DNA of 64,000 bases, taken from Bowmanella denitrificans (lineage in GTDB: Bacteria; Pseudomonadota; Gammaproteobacteria; Enterobacterales; Alteromonadaceae). The notes under the pieces are model-generated. The model worked only from the letters and a program-made list of their open reading frames with translations. It ran no database searches and was not told where the DNA came from. This document shows positions 43,552 to 51,803 of the stretch, in pieces. Position 1 is the first letter of the stretch. Each line of letters starts with the position of its first letter. Position numbers and translations under genes: made by a program. The DNA lies in contig NZ_PEBU01000001.1 in the NCBI RefSeq assembly GCF_002887595.1, positions 186,001-250,000 of the forward strand. Direction: 5' to 3'.

Positions 43552-44136
43552 TTAGTTAAAACGGCGTCGTGCGGCCAGCATCAGGCCCAGAGTAAACAAC
43601 GCCAATACACCAGGCTCAGACACCGCACTGACATTCAGGCTGGTGCTGGCATCCAGCAGCAATGATACAGGTGCGCCACTTTGGTCCAGGTAGAACAGGC
43701 CCTGCTCACCTGGCAGGTTGCTGTCACTAAACACATCAAGCACAAAATTGCCGGCCTTGTTCAGCGTCAACTCAAAACTGGCCAGCAACAGACTGGTCTG
43801 GCCCATATCCGGCACCCCAAACATAGACAGACCCGCCAAATCGGTCTGGGCATACAGGGCAGAGACATCTTCCCAGTCAGCGCCCATTGTGGCCGGGCCC
43901 AGACTCAGGCCCTGGTTATCGAAGTCCATACTGAAGCCAAAGCCATACAGCAGCCCATCCGTTACGCTGTCAAAGGGGTTATGCAGAACCAAGTCCAGAG
44001 TCACCACATCCCCCACTTTGGCGTCGGTGTCAGACAAGTCCAGACTCAAAAAAGCCGCATGTGCAGGTGCAGTCGTCAGCCCACAGATTGCCGCCAGAGC
44101 CAGCAGTACAGATTTCAGATTGTTGCGTTTCAACAT
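43552..44136 (-). CDS. Second cohesin-like protein with PEP-CTERM tail
   Basis: A 194-aa exported protein. The signal peptide (about 26 aa ending AHA) is followed by a cohesin-like beta-sandwich (AKVGDVVTLDLVLHNP, GFGFSMDFDNQGLSL, LLASFELTLNKAGNFVLDV). The C-terminus SEPGVLALFTLGLMLAARRR carries the PEP-like motif, membrane helix and Arg cluster of an exosortase-processed protein. ATG 44134-44136 is chosen because AAGGAA lies correctly upstream. It follows a dockerin-tailed phosphoesterase by 51 bases, repeating the architecture of the collagenase operon. Confidence 0.75.
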   Translation of the reverse strand: MLKRNNLKSVLLALAAICGLTTAPAHAAFLSLDLSDTDAKVGDVVTLDLVLHNPFDSVTDGLLYGFGFSMDFDNQGLSLGPATMGADWEDVSALYAQTDLAGLSMFGVPDMGQTSLLLASFELTLNKAGNFVLDVFSDSNLPGEQGLFYLDQSGAPVSLLLDASTSLNVSAVSEPGVLALFTLGLMLAARRRFN

Positions 44137-44187
44137 TTTGTATTCCTTAAATAAAGTGTGGCGGCCCAATGGCCGCCAGATAGAAGG

Positions 44188-47154
44188 TTATTGCTGGCGG
44201 AACAAGGCCAGCCATTTTCCGTAGTCAACAAAATTGATACAGCCGTCGGCCTGCAGATCTGCACCAGGCAAGTAACCCTCATCACCTTCACAGCGCCCAA
44301 AGGCAGCGCGTAATTGCTGGGCATCCTGCATGGTTAATTGGCCGTCGCCGTCTAAATCACCGGCCATAACAGCGGCTTTGACGCTAAAGGTCACCCGGCT
44401 GGTCGCTTCCTGATAGCCATCATTAAGCAGCACCACTCCGTAGTAATCCCCTGCGGTCAGCCCGCTGATGCTCAGGCTGCCTTGTTTGTCGCTCAGGTAT
44501 TGCCATTTTGTGGCGTAATCGGATTGCGGTTCCTGGCCAATTTTGTAAACCCCCAGCCAGTCTTTGCTGTTACCCGGAGTGTCACTCCAACTGAATACCA
44601 CTGCCTGGCCAGTCTCGTAGTCCTGCTGCCCAACACTGAGGCTGGCCACTGCACCGCAAAGGGGGCCATTCCCCACCACAAAGCAGGCGCGATTGGATAC
44701 CTGGTCATAGGAGTCATTGGTATACATGGCGAGGAAGTACTGGCCCGGCTCAAAACCTTGCTCGAAATTAACCGTACCGGCCACCGCACCATCAAAGTAC
44801 AGGTAAGTTACCAGCTCGCTGCCGGTCTGGCCGGGGATAGCACCCTGACGGAACACACCAATGTAGTCCTTGGCAATGCCAGGGCCATTACTAAAATGCA
44901 CTTGCACGGCTTCGCCCTGCTCGAAACGTTGCTTGTCCAGGCTCACCGAGGCAATTTCCGCGCCGACCGAGAAAGCTATACGCTCGGCAATCTCGGTATA
45001 GCCGTCATTGATCATAAAAGTGGCAAAGTAATACCCTTTGGCCAGGCCACTGAATGTGGCCGTGCCTTCTGCGGAGGTGGTGTATTGCCATTTTGTGGAG
45101 CCAACACCGCCGGGTGTTTGCCCTACCCGGTAGATGCCAATCCAATCTTTGCTACCAGCGCCTGAGCCCTGCCAATTGACATTCACCTGTTCCTGCTCGG
45201 CGAAGTGGCTTTTTTCCATACTCAGGCTAACCAGCGGCCCCATATAGAAATGCTGGCGCGGAGCGATTTCCTCGTAGCTGTCTTTCTCAAAAAACGCTAC
45301 GAAATATTCACCATCCGTCAGGCCGGTGAAACTCAGTTCACCTGCCGGTGTTGGCACGTATTGCCATTTTGTGGCGCGCACTGACTGAGGTTTGTCCCCC
45401 GCCTTATAAATGCCAATCCAATCAGTAGGGTTACCACGTCCGCCGCTGTAACCAACCTTCACCATGGCCCCGCTGGCATATTTGTTGTTGTCCAGTTTTA
45501 GCGCGGGATCACCGCTGCTGCTGCCCTGTACTTCAAAGCTGACAGAATCAGACCAGGGCGACCATTCCATGTTGCTGTCACGGTGTCTGACCCGCACAAA
45601 GTACTGGCCATTAGGCAAGCCATAAGCCGGTACCTGCCAGGTCATAATGTCCACATTGGCATGCAAATCCACGGGTTCATATAAGGGTGCACCGGTATCA
45701 CCGAAGATGTTTTCAATATCGCGGATACGATCCACCCGTAACTGCTTAAATTCAGCATCGTCGGCGATCTGGAATTGGGTACTGTTTAAACCATCCGGAT
45801 AGGCTGAGCTAAAGCTGCTACTGACAAAATCATAAGGAAGGGCAACCGGCGCAGTGATTTCATTCTGAATCGCTGGCTGATTAGGCTGTCCACCGTCAAG
45901 ACGACGCTGGAAACTGTCGATCAGCTTGCTATGCAGATGAAAGCCTTCTGTTTTATACACAATCGGATGGGCTTCAGCATAGGTGTCCACCTTCATCTGG
46001 CGGCTGGCCACATCTATCTCTATTAGCTGCCAGGCCCAGTTGGCGATGGTTTTTTGCACATCGTCAAAGTCCACTTCACTGGACTGTCCCCAATATTGAT
46101 CCCAGGCGGTTCCCCCTGAAATCATATGGTAAGTGGGCCACTCGCGGGTTTGGCCACGGGCGTATAAATGGTGATGACCGCCGATATTCAGTACATGCTT
46201 ACGGGTGGAAGACAGAATTGCCATCCAGGAATCACGCAGCGTTTTGGAAATGTCGCCAACGTACTGTTCCGCCTGGTAAGGGTGGTGGATGATGCTGATG
46301 ATCCAGTCCACCTGTTGATCCTGATCCGCCGCGGCGATCACCCGACTCAGCCATTGCTGCTGGGTGGCATCGGTGCGCATGCTATTCAGGTGCACGAATA
46401 GCACCCGACCAACCTGATAACTGTAGTAACTCTCATCACTGGCAGGTGCAATGCCCTGATAACTCAGGCCGTCGTAAATAAAGTGGGCTTGATAGTTCGC
46501 CAGATTGCCGTCGTAGTAGTACTCGTGATTGCCCACCGTGGTCATAATAGGCACGTTGGGGGAAATGGCCGAAGACTGGGCAAAGTGCAGATTCTCATAA
46601 TGATCCAAGGTACCCACGTCGACCTGGTCACCGTCATTCAGAATCAGGTTCAGAGCCTGTTCAATGGGCTCGCCATACAAGTCCTCAATCTTATTCTTGG
46701 CCGCATTGACCAGTTGTGCATAGCGGTTTTCATTGCGGATCTGGTGATCACCCATCACCAGTATGCGTAGCTTACCGTCGTTTTTTCCGGCAACCGGTGG
46801 GGTCATAAAACTGTATGTTGCAGATTGCTGATTGCCAGTGGTGACCCGGTAGAAATAACGGGTTTCAGCCTTTAAGCCAGTCAGCTGTACGCTGTGGTAC
46901 AGATAGTCACTGGCCAGCGTTTGTACGTTACCACTAACCTTGTGTTCAAGCTGCTCTGCGGTTACTCCATACTCTACCAGGGAATCGCTGCCGCTGGTGG
47001 TTTTCCAGGAAACCCAGATGGAATTGGGTGTCGCAGATTGCAGATAGGGAACGGGTTTGGCCAAAGCCAGCGAACTGAAACCGACCAGCAGACAAGTCAG
47101 TAAGCCTTGCACCAGCCATGACCTGTGCCTAAAGAGGTCTTTTAAGTTGAACAT
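44188..47154 (-). CDS. Secreted metallophosphoesterase with four tandem beta domains and dockerin
   Basis: A 988-aa secreted enzyme of the purple acid phosphatase-like calcineurin superfamily. A signal peptide (ending ALA) precedes a fibronectin-like N-domain (VPYLQSATPNSIWVSWKT). The catalytic domain holds the metal motifs GDHQ, NDGDQVD, GNHEYYY, SIIHHPY and GGHHHLYARG (about residues 130-345). Four tandem domains of about 90 residues follow, marked by DWIGIY and TKWQY; three share a 16-base stretch at 44498, 45083 and 45359. The last 55 residues are dockerin-like (DLDGDGQLTMQD, ADGCINFVDYGKW). A PhoB-box-like sequence lies upstream. The next gene is a cohesin-like PEP-CTERM protein. Confidence 0.88.
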   Translation of the reverse strand: MFNLKDLFRHRSWLVQGLLTCLLVGFSSLALAKPVPYLQSATPNSIWVSWKTTSGSDSLVEYGVTAEQLEHKVSGNVQTLASDYLYHSVQLTGLKAETRYFYRVTTGNQQSATYSFMTPPVAGKNDGKLRILVMGDHQIRNENRYAQLVNAAKNKIEDLYGEPIEQALNLILNDGDQVDVGTLDHYENLHFAQSSAISPNVPIMTTVGNHEYYYDGNLANYQAHFIYDGLSYQGIAPASDESYYSYQVGRVLFVHLNSMRTDATQQQWLSRVIAAADQDQQVDWIISIIHHPYQAEQYVGDISKTLRDSWMAILSSTRKHVLNIGGHHHLYARGQTREWPTYHMISGGTAWDQYWGQSSEVDFDDVQKTIANWAWQLIEIDVASRQMKVDTYAEAHPIVYKTEGFHLHSKLIDSFQRRLDGGQPNQPAIQNEITAPVALPYDFVSSSFSSAYPDGLNSTQFQIADDAEFKQLRVDRIRDIENIFGDTGAPLYEPVDLHANVDIMTWQVPAYGLPNGQYFVRVRHRDSNMEWSPWSDSVSFEVQGSSSGDPALKLDNNKYASGAMVKVGYSGGRGNPTDWIGIYKAGDKPQSVRATKWQYVPTPAGELSFTGLTDGEYFVAFFEKDSYEEIAPRQHFYMGPLVSLSMEKSHFAEQEQVNVNWQGSGAGSKDWIGIYRVGQTPGGVGSTKWQYTTSAEGTATFSGLAKGYYFATFMINDGYTEIAERIAFSVGAEIASVSLDKQRFEQGEAVQVHFSNGPGIAKDYIGVFRQGAIPGQTGSELVTYLYFDGAVAGTVNFEQGFEPGQYFLAMYTNDSYDQVSNRACFVVGNGPLCGAVASLSVGQQDYETGQAVVFSWSDTPGNSKDWLGVYKIGQEPQSDYATKWQYLSDKQGSLSISGLTAGDYYGVVLLNDGYQEATSRVTFSVKAAVMAGDLDGDGQLTMQDAQQLRAAFGRCEGDEGYLPGADLQADGCINFVDYGKWLALFRQQ

Positions 47155-47173
47155 GAATGCGCCCTTTTTATGG

Positions 47174-47199
47174 ATAAAAAAATGACCAGAAAATGGTCA
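47174..47199 (-). terminator. Rho-independent terminator of the lptF-lptG operon, or attenuator of the phosphoesterase gene
   Basis: On the minus strand TGACCA-TTTTC-TGGTCA (47199-47183) is followed by seven T residues. It can end lptG transcription. It also lies between a PhoB-like site and the phosphoesterase ATG, so it could attenuate that gene. Confidence 0.7.
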
Positions 47200-47245
47200 A
47201 GGGCAGCATTTAAAAGTAACTTGATGTCACCAATTTGATAGAAAA

Positions 47246-47263
47246 ATGTCATCGACATGACAG
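47246..47263 (-). promoter_or_regulatory. PhoB-box-like sequence upstream of the phosphoesterase gene
   Basis: The minus strand reads CTGTCATGTCGATGACAT. The first heptamer is a perfect match to the Pho-box unit CTGTCAT, and the second, 11 bases later, matches five of seven positions. It lies about 90-110 bp before the phosphoesterase start, which suits phosphate-starvation control. The same bases also form an inverted repeat (TGTCAT/ATGACA), so another regulator is possible. Confidence 0.4.
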
Positions 47264-47421
47264 TTTTTTGACTATGGCAGCCAAAAACTGGAATGAATTG
47301 TTTTTATTAATTAAACGTTCAATTAAAAAGCGGGCTGTAGAGTGGTTCAGTCAAAACCGTAACGGCGGGCAAGGACAAGAGATAAACTGGCCCAACCAGA
47401 TCTGGTCGGACCAATCACCTA

Positions 47422-48483
47422 CTACTTACGTAACAAATGAGCGGCAATCAAGGCAAACAAAAAGCTGGGAAGCAATGCACCTACTGAAGCATGTAACTGG
47501 TAAACCAGGCTCAGGGGGCCAAAAACTTCATTGGCGATAAAGAAACCAAAGCCGGTCAATACTCCCATAATTACCCGGGCGCCCATAGTCACACTGCGCA
47601 ACGGCCCAAAAATAAAGGACAACGCAACCAGCAGCATGACGCCGACCGTGACGGGTTGAAAGGCTTTACGCCATAAAGCCAACTGGTAACGACTGGCATC
47701 CTGACTATTGTTTTCCAGATAGTTGACGTAATCCATCAAGCCTCGAACAGACAGTGCTTCGGGTTTAATCTTTACCACTTCCAGCTTATCCGGGGTCAGG
47801 CTGGACTCCCATTTACCTTGCTTATCCACCTGCTTGCGAATTAGGTTTTCAGTGAAATCGGTGGTGACCACTTTATTCAAGCGCCAGCTCTGGCCAATAA
47901 AACTCGCCTGAGCAGCGTTAATAATCCGGGTAAGGTGTAACTGCTCATCAAATTCATAGATTCTGATATCCAGTAGTTGGTCCTTACTTACCACTTCGCC
48001 TATGCTGACAAAGTTGCGACCATCTTTAGCCCACTCCAAGCGCTCTGATGAAAACAGGCTGCCTCCCGAGATAGCCTGGGTTCGAATAGCCTTGGCATGG
48101 GCTTCTGTTACCGGCGCTACCCACTCACCCAGCGCCATTACAAACACCACCATCAACAAGGCCGATTTCATCGCCGATGCGATAATATTCCAGCGGCTCA
48201 TACCGGCGGCCTGCATCACCACCAGTTCACTGTTGCTGGCCAGCATACCCATACCAATCAGCCCGCCAATCAGGGTAGCCATGGGGAAAAACTGTTCTAT
48301 CTCGCGGGGCATACTGAGCAACACATAAATGCCAGCCACCATCATGTCGTAGTTACCGCGGTCAAGATACTTAAGCTGCTCAACAAACTTGATCAGGCTG
48401 GATAGCCCGACCAGCACCAGCAAGGTAATAAATACCGTACTGAGCAGCGTACGGGCCAGATACAGGTCCAGGGTTTTAATCAT
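47422..48483 (-). CDS. lptG: LPS export ABC transporter permease LptG
   Basis: A 353-aa inner-membrane permease that, with LptF, LptB2 and LptC, extracts lipopolysaccharide from the inner membrane and pushes it to the outer membrane. It has the YjgP/YjgQ layout: two pairs of membrane helices (about 13-35, 60-85, 100-120 and the C-terminal 275-350) around a periplasmic jelly-roll (about 130-265). LYLARTLLSTVFITLLVLVG is a typical start. Its ATG overlaps the lptF stop by four bases (ATGA), the conserved operon order. A terminator lies about 220 bases downstream. Confidence 0.96.
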   Translation of the reverse strand: MIKTLDLYLARTLLSTVFITLLVLVGLSSLIKFVEQLKYLDRGNYDMMVAGIYVLLSMPREIEQFFPMATLIGGLIGMGMLASNSELVVMQAAGMSRWNIIASAMKSALLMVVFVMALGEWVAPVTEAHAKAIRTQAISGGSLFSSERLEWAKDGRNFVSIGEVVSKDQLLDIRIYEFDEQLHLTRIINAAQASFIGQSWRLNKVVTTDFTENLIRKQVDKQGKWESSLTPDKLEVVKIKPEALSVRGLMDYVNYLENNSQDASRYQLALWRKAFQPVTVGVMLLVALSFIFGPLRSVTMGARVIMGVLTGFGFFIANEVFGPLSLVYQLHASVGALLPSFLFALIAAHLLRK

Positions 48484-49595
48484 GACGGACTCCCCAGACT
48501 ACCTTTGAGCCGGGCCCGCAAACGCACACCAGCACTTCGACCTCTGACAATCAGCAGCACACCAATTAGCAGGATCACCGCATGCACCCACCAAAGGCCA
48601 AGTTCAGGCGGCACTTTGCCGTTTTCCAGTACCTTGCGGCCGGCCATCAGCAGCAGGTAATAGCCCAAATACAACAATAGTGCCGGAAAAATCCGCCCAA
48701 AGCGGCCCTGGCGCGGATTCACCGCACTAAGAGGCACCGCGATCAGAACCAGAAACGGCAGGGATAAGGGAATGGCCAGGCGCCACTGCATTTCCGCTAT
48801 GGCATCCAGTTCCTCATCCCCCCAAAGTTGGCTGGTGGGATAAGCCGCCAATTTGCGGGCTTTGTGCTCTGGCGGGCGCTCGGCTATCTGCACCTGATAC
48901 TCGTCAAACTTCACCACATGGTAATCCAGCTTGCTGCGCGAGCCCTCATACTGCACGCCACCGCGCAGCACCAGTTTTTCTGAACCGTCAGACGCTTGCT
49001 GTACCGAGCCATGATCTGCGTAGATAATTCTGAATTCAGACTCTGCCTGACCTTCCCCCTGCTGGGCCAGAAAAATGCGTTCCAGTTGATTGTCACCGGA
49101 ACCAATATCATGCACAAAAATCACCGCTTTCTGATTAGCAGTTTGCTGGAAGCGGCCTGGAATTAGGCTGGTTAGTCCAGACTCGGCACTGATTTGCTCT
49201 TCCAACTGATACTCTACTTCCATAGACAGCGGAGCCAGCCATAGGGTTAGTGCCCCTGATACCACGGCCACCAGCGCCGCCAGCACTAACATAACCCGGG
49301 TAACATACCATTCACTGATGCCACAAGCGCGCATCACTGCCATTTCGTTATCCACGTAGAAACGGCCATGGGCCAGCATAATGCCCAGGAATAAACTCAA
49401 TGGCAGAATCAGCGAAGCCAGCACCGGCATATTCAGCGCCAAAAAGCCCAGTACCAAACCGGCAGGGATATCGCCATCGGTGGCTTCGGCCAGTACACGG
49501 ACGAACTTTTGAATAACAAAAATCGCCATCAGCACCAGAAAAACCGCCACTTGCGACTTGAAGGTTTCTTTGAGCAAATATCGGAAAATCAGCAC
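48480..49595 (-). CDS. lptF: LPS export ABC transporter permease LptF
   Basis: A 371-aa partner of LptG in the LptB2FG transporter. MLIFRYLLKETFKSQVAVFL is the usual first helix. The periplasmic beta-jellyroll lies about residues 120-250 and the four C-terminal helices follow (WRLAIPLSLPFLVLIAVPLS onwards). It is first in the lptF-lptG operon and divergent from pepA across 241 bases, an arrangement conserved throughout gammaproteobacteria. Nothing is unusual in it. Confidence 0.96.
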   Translation of the reverse strand: MLIFRYLLKETFKSQVAVFLVLMAIFVIQKFVRVLAEATDGDIPAGLVLGFLALNMPVLASLILPLSLFLGIMLAHGRFYVDNEMAVMRACGISEWYVTRVMLVLAALVAVVSGALTLWLAPLSMEVEYQLEEQISAESGLTSLIPGRFQQTANQKAVIFVHDIGSGDNQLERIFLAQQGEGQAESEFRIIYADHGSVQQASDGSEKLVLRGGVQYEGSRSKLDYHVVKFDEYQVQIAERPPEHKARKLAAYPTSQLWGDEELDAIAEMQWRLAIPLSLPFLVLIAVPLSAVNPRQGRFGRIFPALLLYLGYYLLLMAGRKVLENGKVPPELGLWWVHAVILLIGVLLIVRGRSAGVRLRARLKGSLGSPS

Positions 49596-49836
49596 GTCCT
49601 GTCCAATAGAAAAGCGGGATTTTTAGTGGAATGCTGTAAATTTTTAAGTAAACTTAATGTTTTCACAAGTTTAATTTGCGATTCCGGCCTTTTTTAACGG
49701 TTTGGCAACGGAATAAATTAAAAATTCCCTTTGCGCACAAGGTTGGCCACTGCGCGTTATTGCTGCGGCGGCCACAAACCACAACGAAAAGGCTAACGCA
49801 CCAGGTGACTCAACACCAGTTCTAATGGGGTGAAGA

Positions 49837-51345
49837 ATGGAATTTAGTGTAAAAAGTGGCAGCCCTGAAAAACAGCGCAGCGCTTGTATTGTGGTCGGCG
49901 TGTTTGAGCCGCGTCGCTTAAGCTCGGTTGCAGAACAACTGGATGAAATCAGTGGCGGTTACATCAGCAACCTGCTGCGCCGCGGTGATCTGGAAGGCAA
50001 AGCCGGTCAGATGTTGTTGCTGCACCATGTCCCCAACATTCTCAGCGAGCGGGTACTGTTGGTAGGTTGCGGCAAGGAACGCGAACTGGATGAACGCCAG
50101 TATAAGCAGATAATCGCCCGCACCATCAGCACGCTGAATGAAACCGGCTCAATGGAAGCCGTTTGTTTTCTGACAGAACTGCATGTTAAAGGCCGTGACA
50201 CATACTGGAAAGTGCGCCAGGCGGTGGAAACCACCCAGGACTCCCTGTACAGCTTCACTCAGTTGAAAACCAAGAAAGAAGAGCCCCGTCGCCCCTTGCG
50301 CAAGATTGTTTTCAATGTTCCTACCCGCCGGGAACTGACAGTTGGCGAGCGCGCCATTCAGCATGGATTGGCAGTGGCTACCGGTGTGAAAATCTGTAAA
50401 GACGTGGCCAACATGCCACCGAATATTTGTAACCCGGCTTACCTGCTGGAACAAGCCAAGGAACTGGCTGAAAGGCACGATTCACTGAGTATTGAAGCCA
50501 TTGGCGAACAGCAAATGGATGAACTGGGCATGCATTCTTACCTGGCGGTAGGCCGCGGTTCAGAAAATGAATCCATTATGACAGTGATGCATTATCAGGG
50601 TGGCACCCCCGGCCAGGCCCCTATTGTGCTGGTCGGCAAGGGGCTGACCTTTGACTCCGGCGGTATTTCCATTAAGCCTGGCGAAGCCATGGATGAAATG
50701 AAATACGATATGTGTGGCGCCGCCTCTGTACTGGGTACTATGGCGTCACTGGCGCAGTTGGGTTTGTCGCTGAACGTGGTTGGCGTATTAGCCGGTTGTG
50801 AAAATATGCCAGATGCCAATGCGTATCGTCCGGGCGATATTCTTACCACCATGTCCGGTCAAACAGTTGAAGTACTGAATACCGATGCCGAAGGGCGCCT
50901 GGTACTTTGCGATGCACTGACTTATGTCGAACGTTTTAATCCCGACACTGTGGTGGATGTGGCAACCCTGACCGGGGCCTGCGTTATTGCTTTGGGCAAA
51001 CATGCCAGCGGTGTGATGAGCAGCCACAACCCACTGGCCCATGAGCTGCTGAATGCCTCCGAGCAAAGCAGCGACAGAGCCTGGCGTCTCCCCTTATGGG
51101 ACGAGTATCAGGAACAGATTGAAAGCCCATTTGCGGATATGACCAATCTGGGTGGTCGTCCGGCCGGCACTATTACCGCAGCCTGCTTCCTGTCGCGTTT
51201 TACCAAGAAGTACAACTGGGCACATATGGATATCGCCGGTACGGCCTGGACCAGTGGTGGCAAAACCAAAGGTGCCACAGGCCGCCCGGTGCCTATGCTG
51301 ACTCAGTTTTTAATGAATCGCGCTGGCGTGGAAATGGAAGACTGA
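49837..51345 (+). CDS. pepA: Cytosol aminopeptidase PepA (M17)
   Basis: A 502-aa cytosolic leucyl aminopeptidase that in E. coli also binds DNA (Xer recombination at cer sites, carAB regulation). [17 protein letters not shown] contains the metal- and substrate-binding Lys and Asp, and NTDAEGRL is the M17 signature. It has no signal peptide, unlike the paralogue at 12443. It is divergent from lptF and followed five bases later by holC and then valS, the standard gammaproteobacterial order. Confidence 0.97.
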   Translation: MEFSVKSGSPEKQRSACIVVGVFEPRRLSSVAEQLDEISGGYISNLLRRGDLEGKAGQMLLLHHVPNILSERVLLVGCGKERELDERQYKQIIARTISTLNETGSMEAVCFLTELHVKGRDTYWKVRQAVETTQDSLYSFTQLKTKKEEPRRPLRKIVFNVPTRRELTVGERAIQHGLAVATGVKICKDVANMPPNICNPAYLLEQAKELAERHDSLSIEAIGEQQMDELGMHSYLAVGRGSENESIMTVMHYQGGTPGQAPIVLVGKGLTFDSGGISIKPGEAMDEMKYDMCGAASVLGTMASLAQLGLSLNVVGVLAGCENMPDANAYRPGDILTTMSGQTVEVLNTDAEGRLVLCDALTYVERFNPDTVVDVATLTGACVIALGKHASGVMSSHNPLAHELLNASEQSSDRAWRLPLWDEYQEQIESPFADMTNLGGRPAGTITAACFLSRFTKKYNWAHMDIAGTAWTSGGKTKGATGRPVPMLTQFLMNRAGVEMED

Positions 51346-51349
51346 TGCC

Positions 51350-51802
51350 TTGGCAGAGGTAATTTTTTACCTGCTTGAGCAGGACAAGCTCGACAACCAG
51401 CCAGCGCCCCTTGCGCTGGCTTGTCAATTGGCGGCCCAGGCATTTCGCAACAAACAGGCCTGCCTGCTGTGGTGTCAGGATCAACAAAGCGCCGAAGCAT
51501 TGGATGAGTTGTTGTGGCAACGCCCCAGCGACGCCTTTATTCCACATAACCTGTGTGGCGAGGGGCCGGCCAGGGGCACACCGGTTGAAATCAGTTGGGT
51601 AGGGCAACAAAGTAGCCCCCGTCCGGTGCTGATTAACCTGGCCGAACAACTGCCCCCACAGCACCAGCGTGCCAGACAGATTTATGATTTTGTGCCTGTA
51701 GAAGAACAACAAAAACCGCAGGCCAGAGAAAGATACAAGCAATATCGCGCCCAGGGCCACCAGTTGGATACCCGCAACGCTTCAAGTTTAAATGAGAGCT
51801 GA
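51350..51802 (+). CDS. holC: DNA polymerase III chi subunit
   Basis: A 150-aa protein of the HolC family, which links the clamp loader (through psi) to [12 protein letters not shown], the [26 protein letters not shown] block and the DAFIPHNL segment are the usual blocks. The start appears to be TTG at 51350, with GGAAG about ten bases upstream, because no suitable ATG exists. It sits between pepA and valS; only one base separates its stop from the valS ATG. The C-terminus is slightly longer than usual. Confidence 0.92.
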   Translation: MAEVIFYLLEQDKLDNQPAPLALACQLAAQAFRNKQACLLWCQDQQSAEALDELLWQRPSDAFIPHNLCGEGPARGTPVEISWVGQQSSPRPVLINLAEQLPPQHQRARQIYDFVPVEEQQKPQARERYKQYRAQGHQLDTRNASSLNES

Positions 51803-51803
51803 G

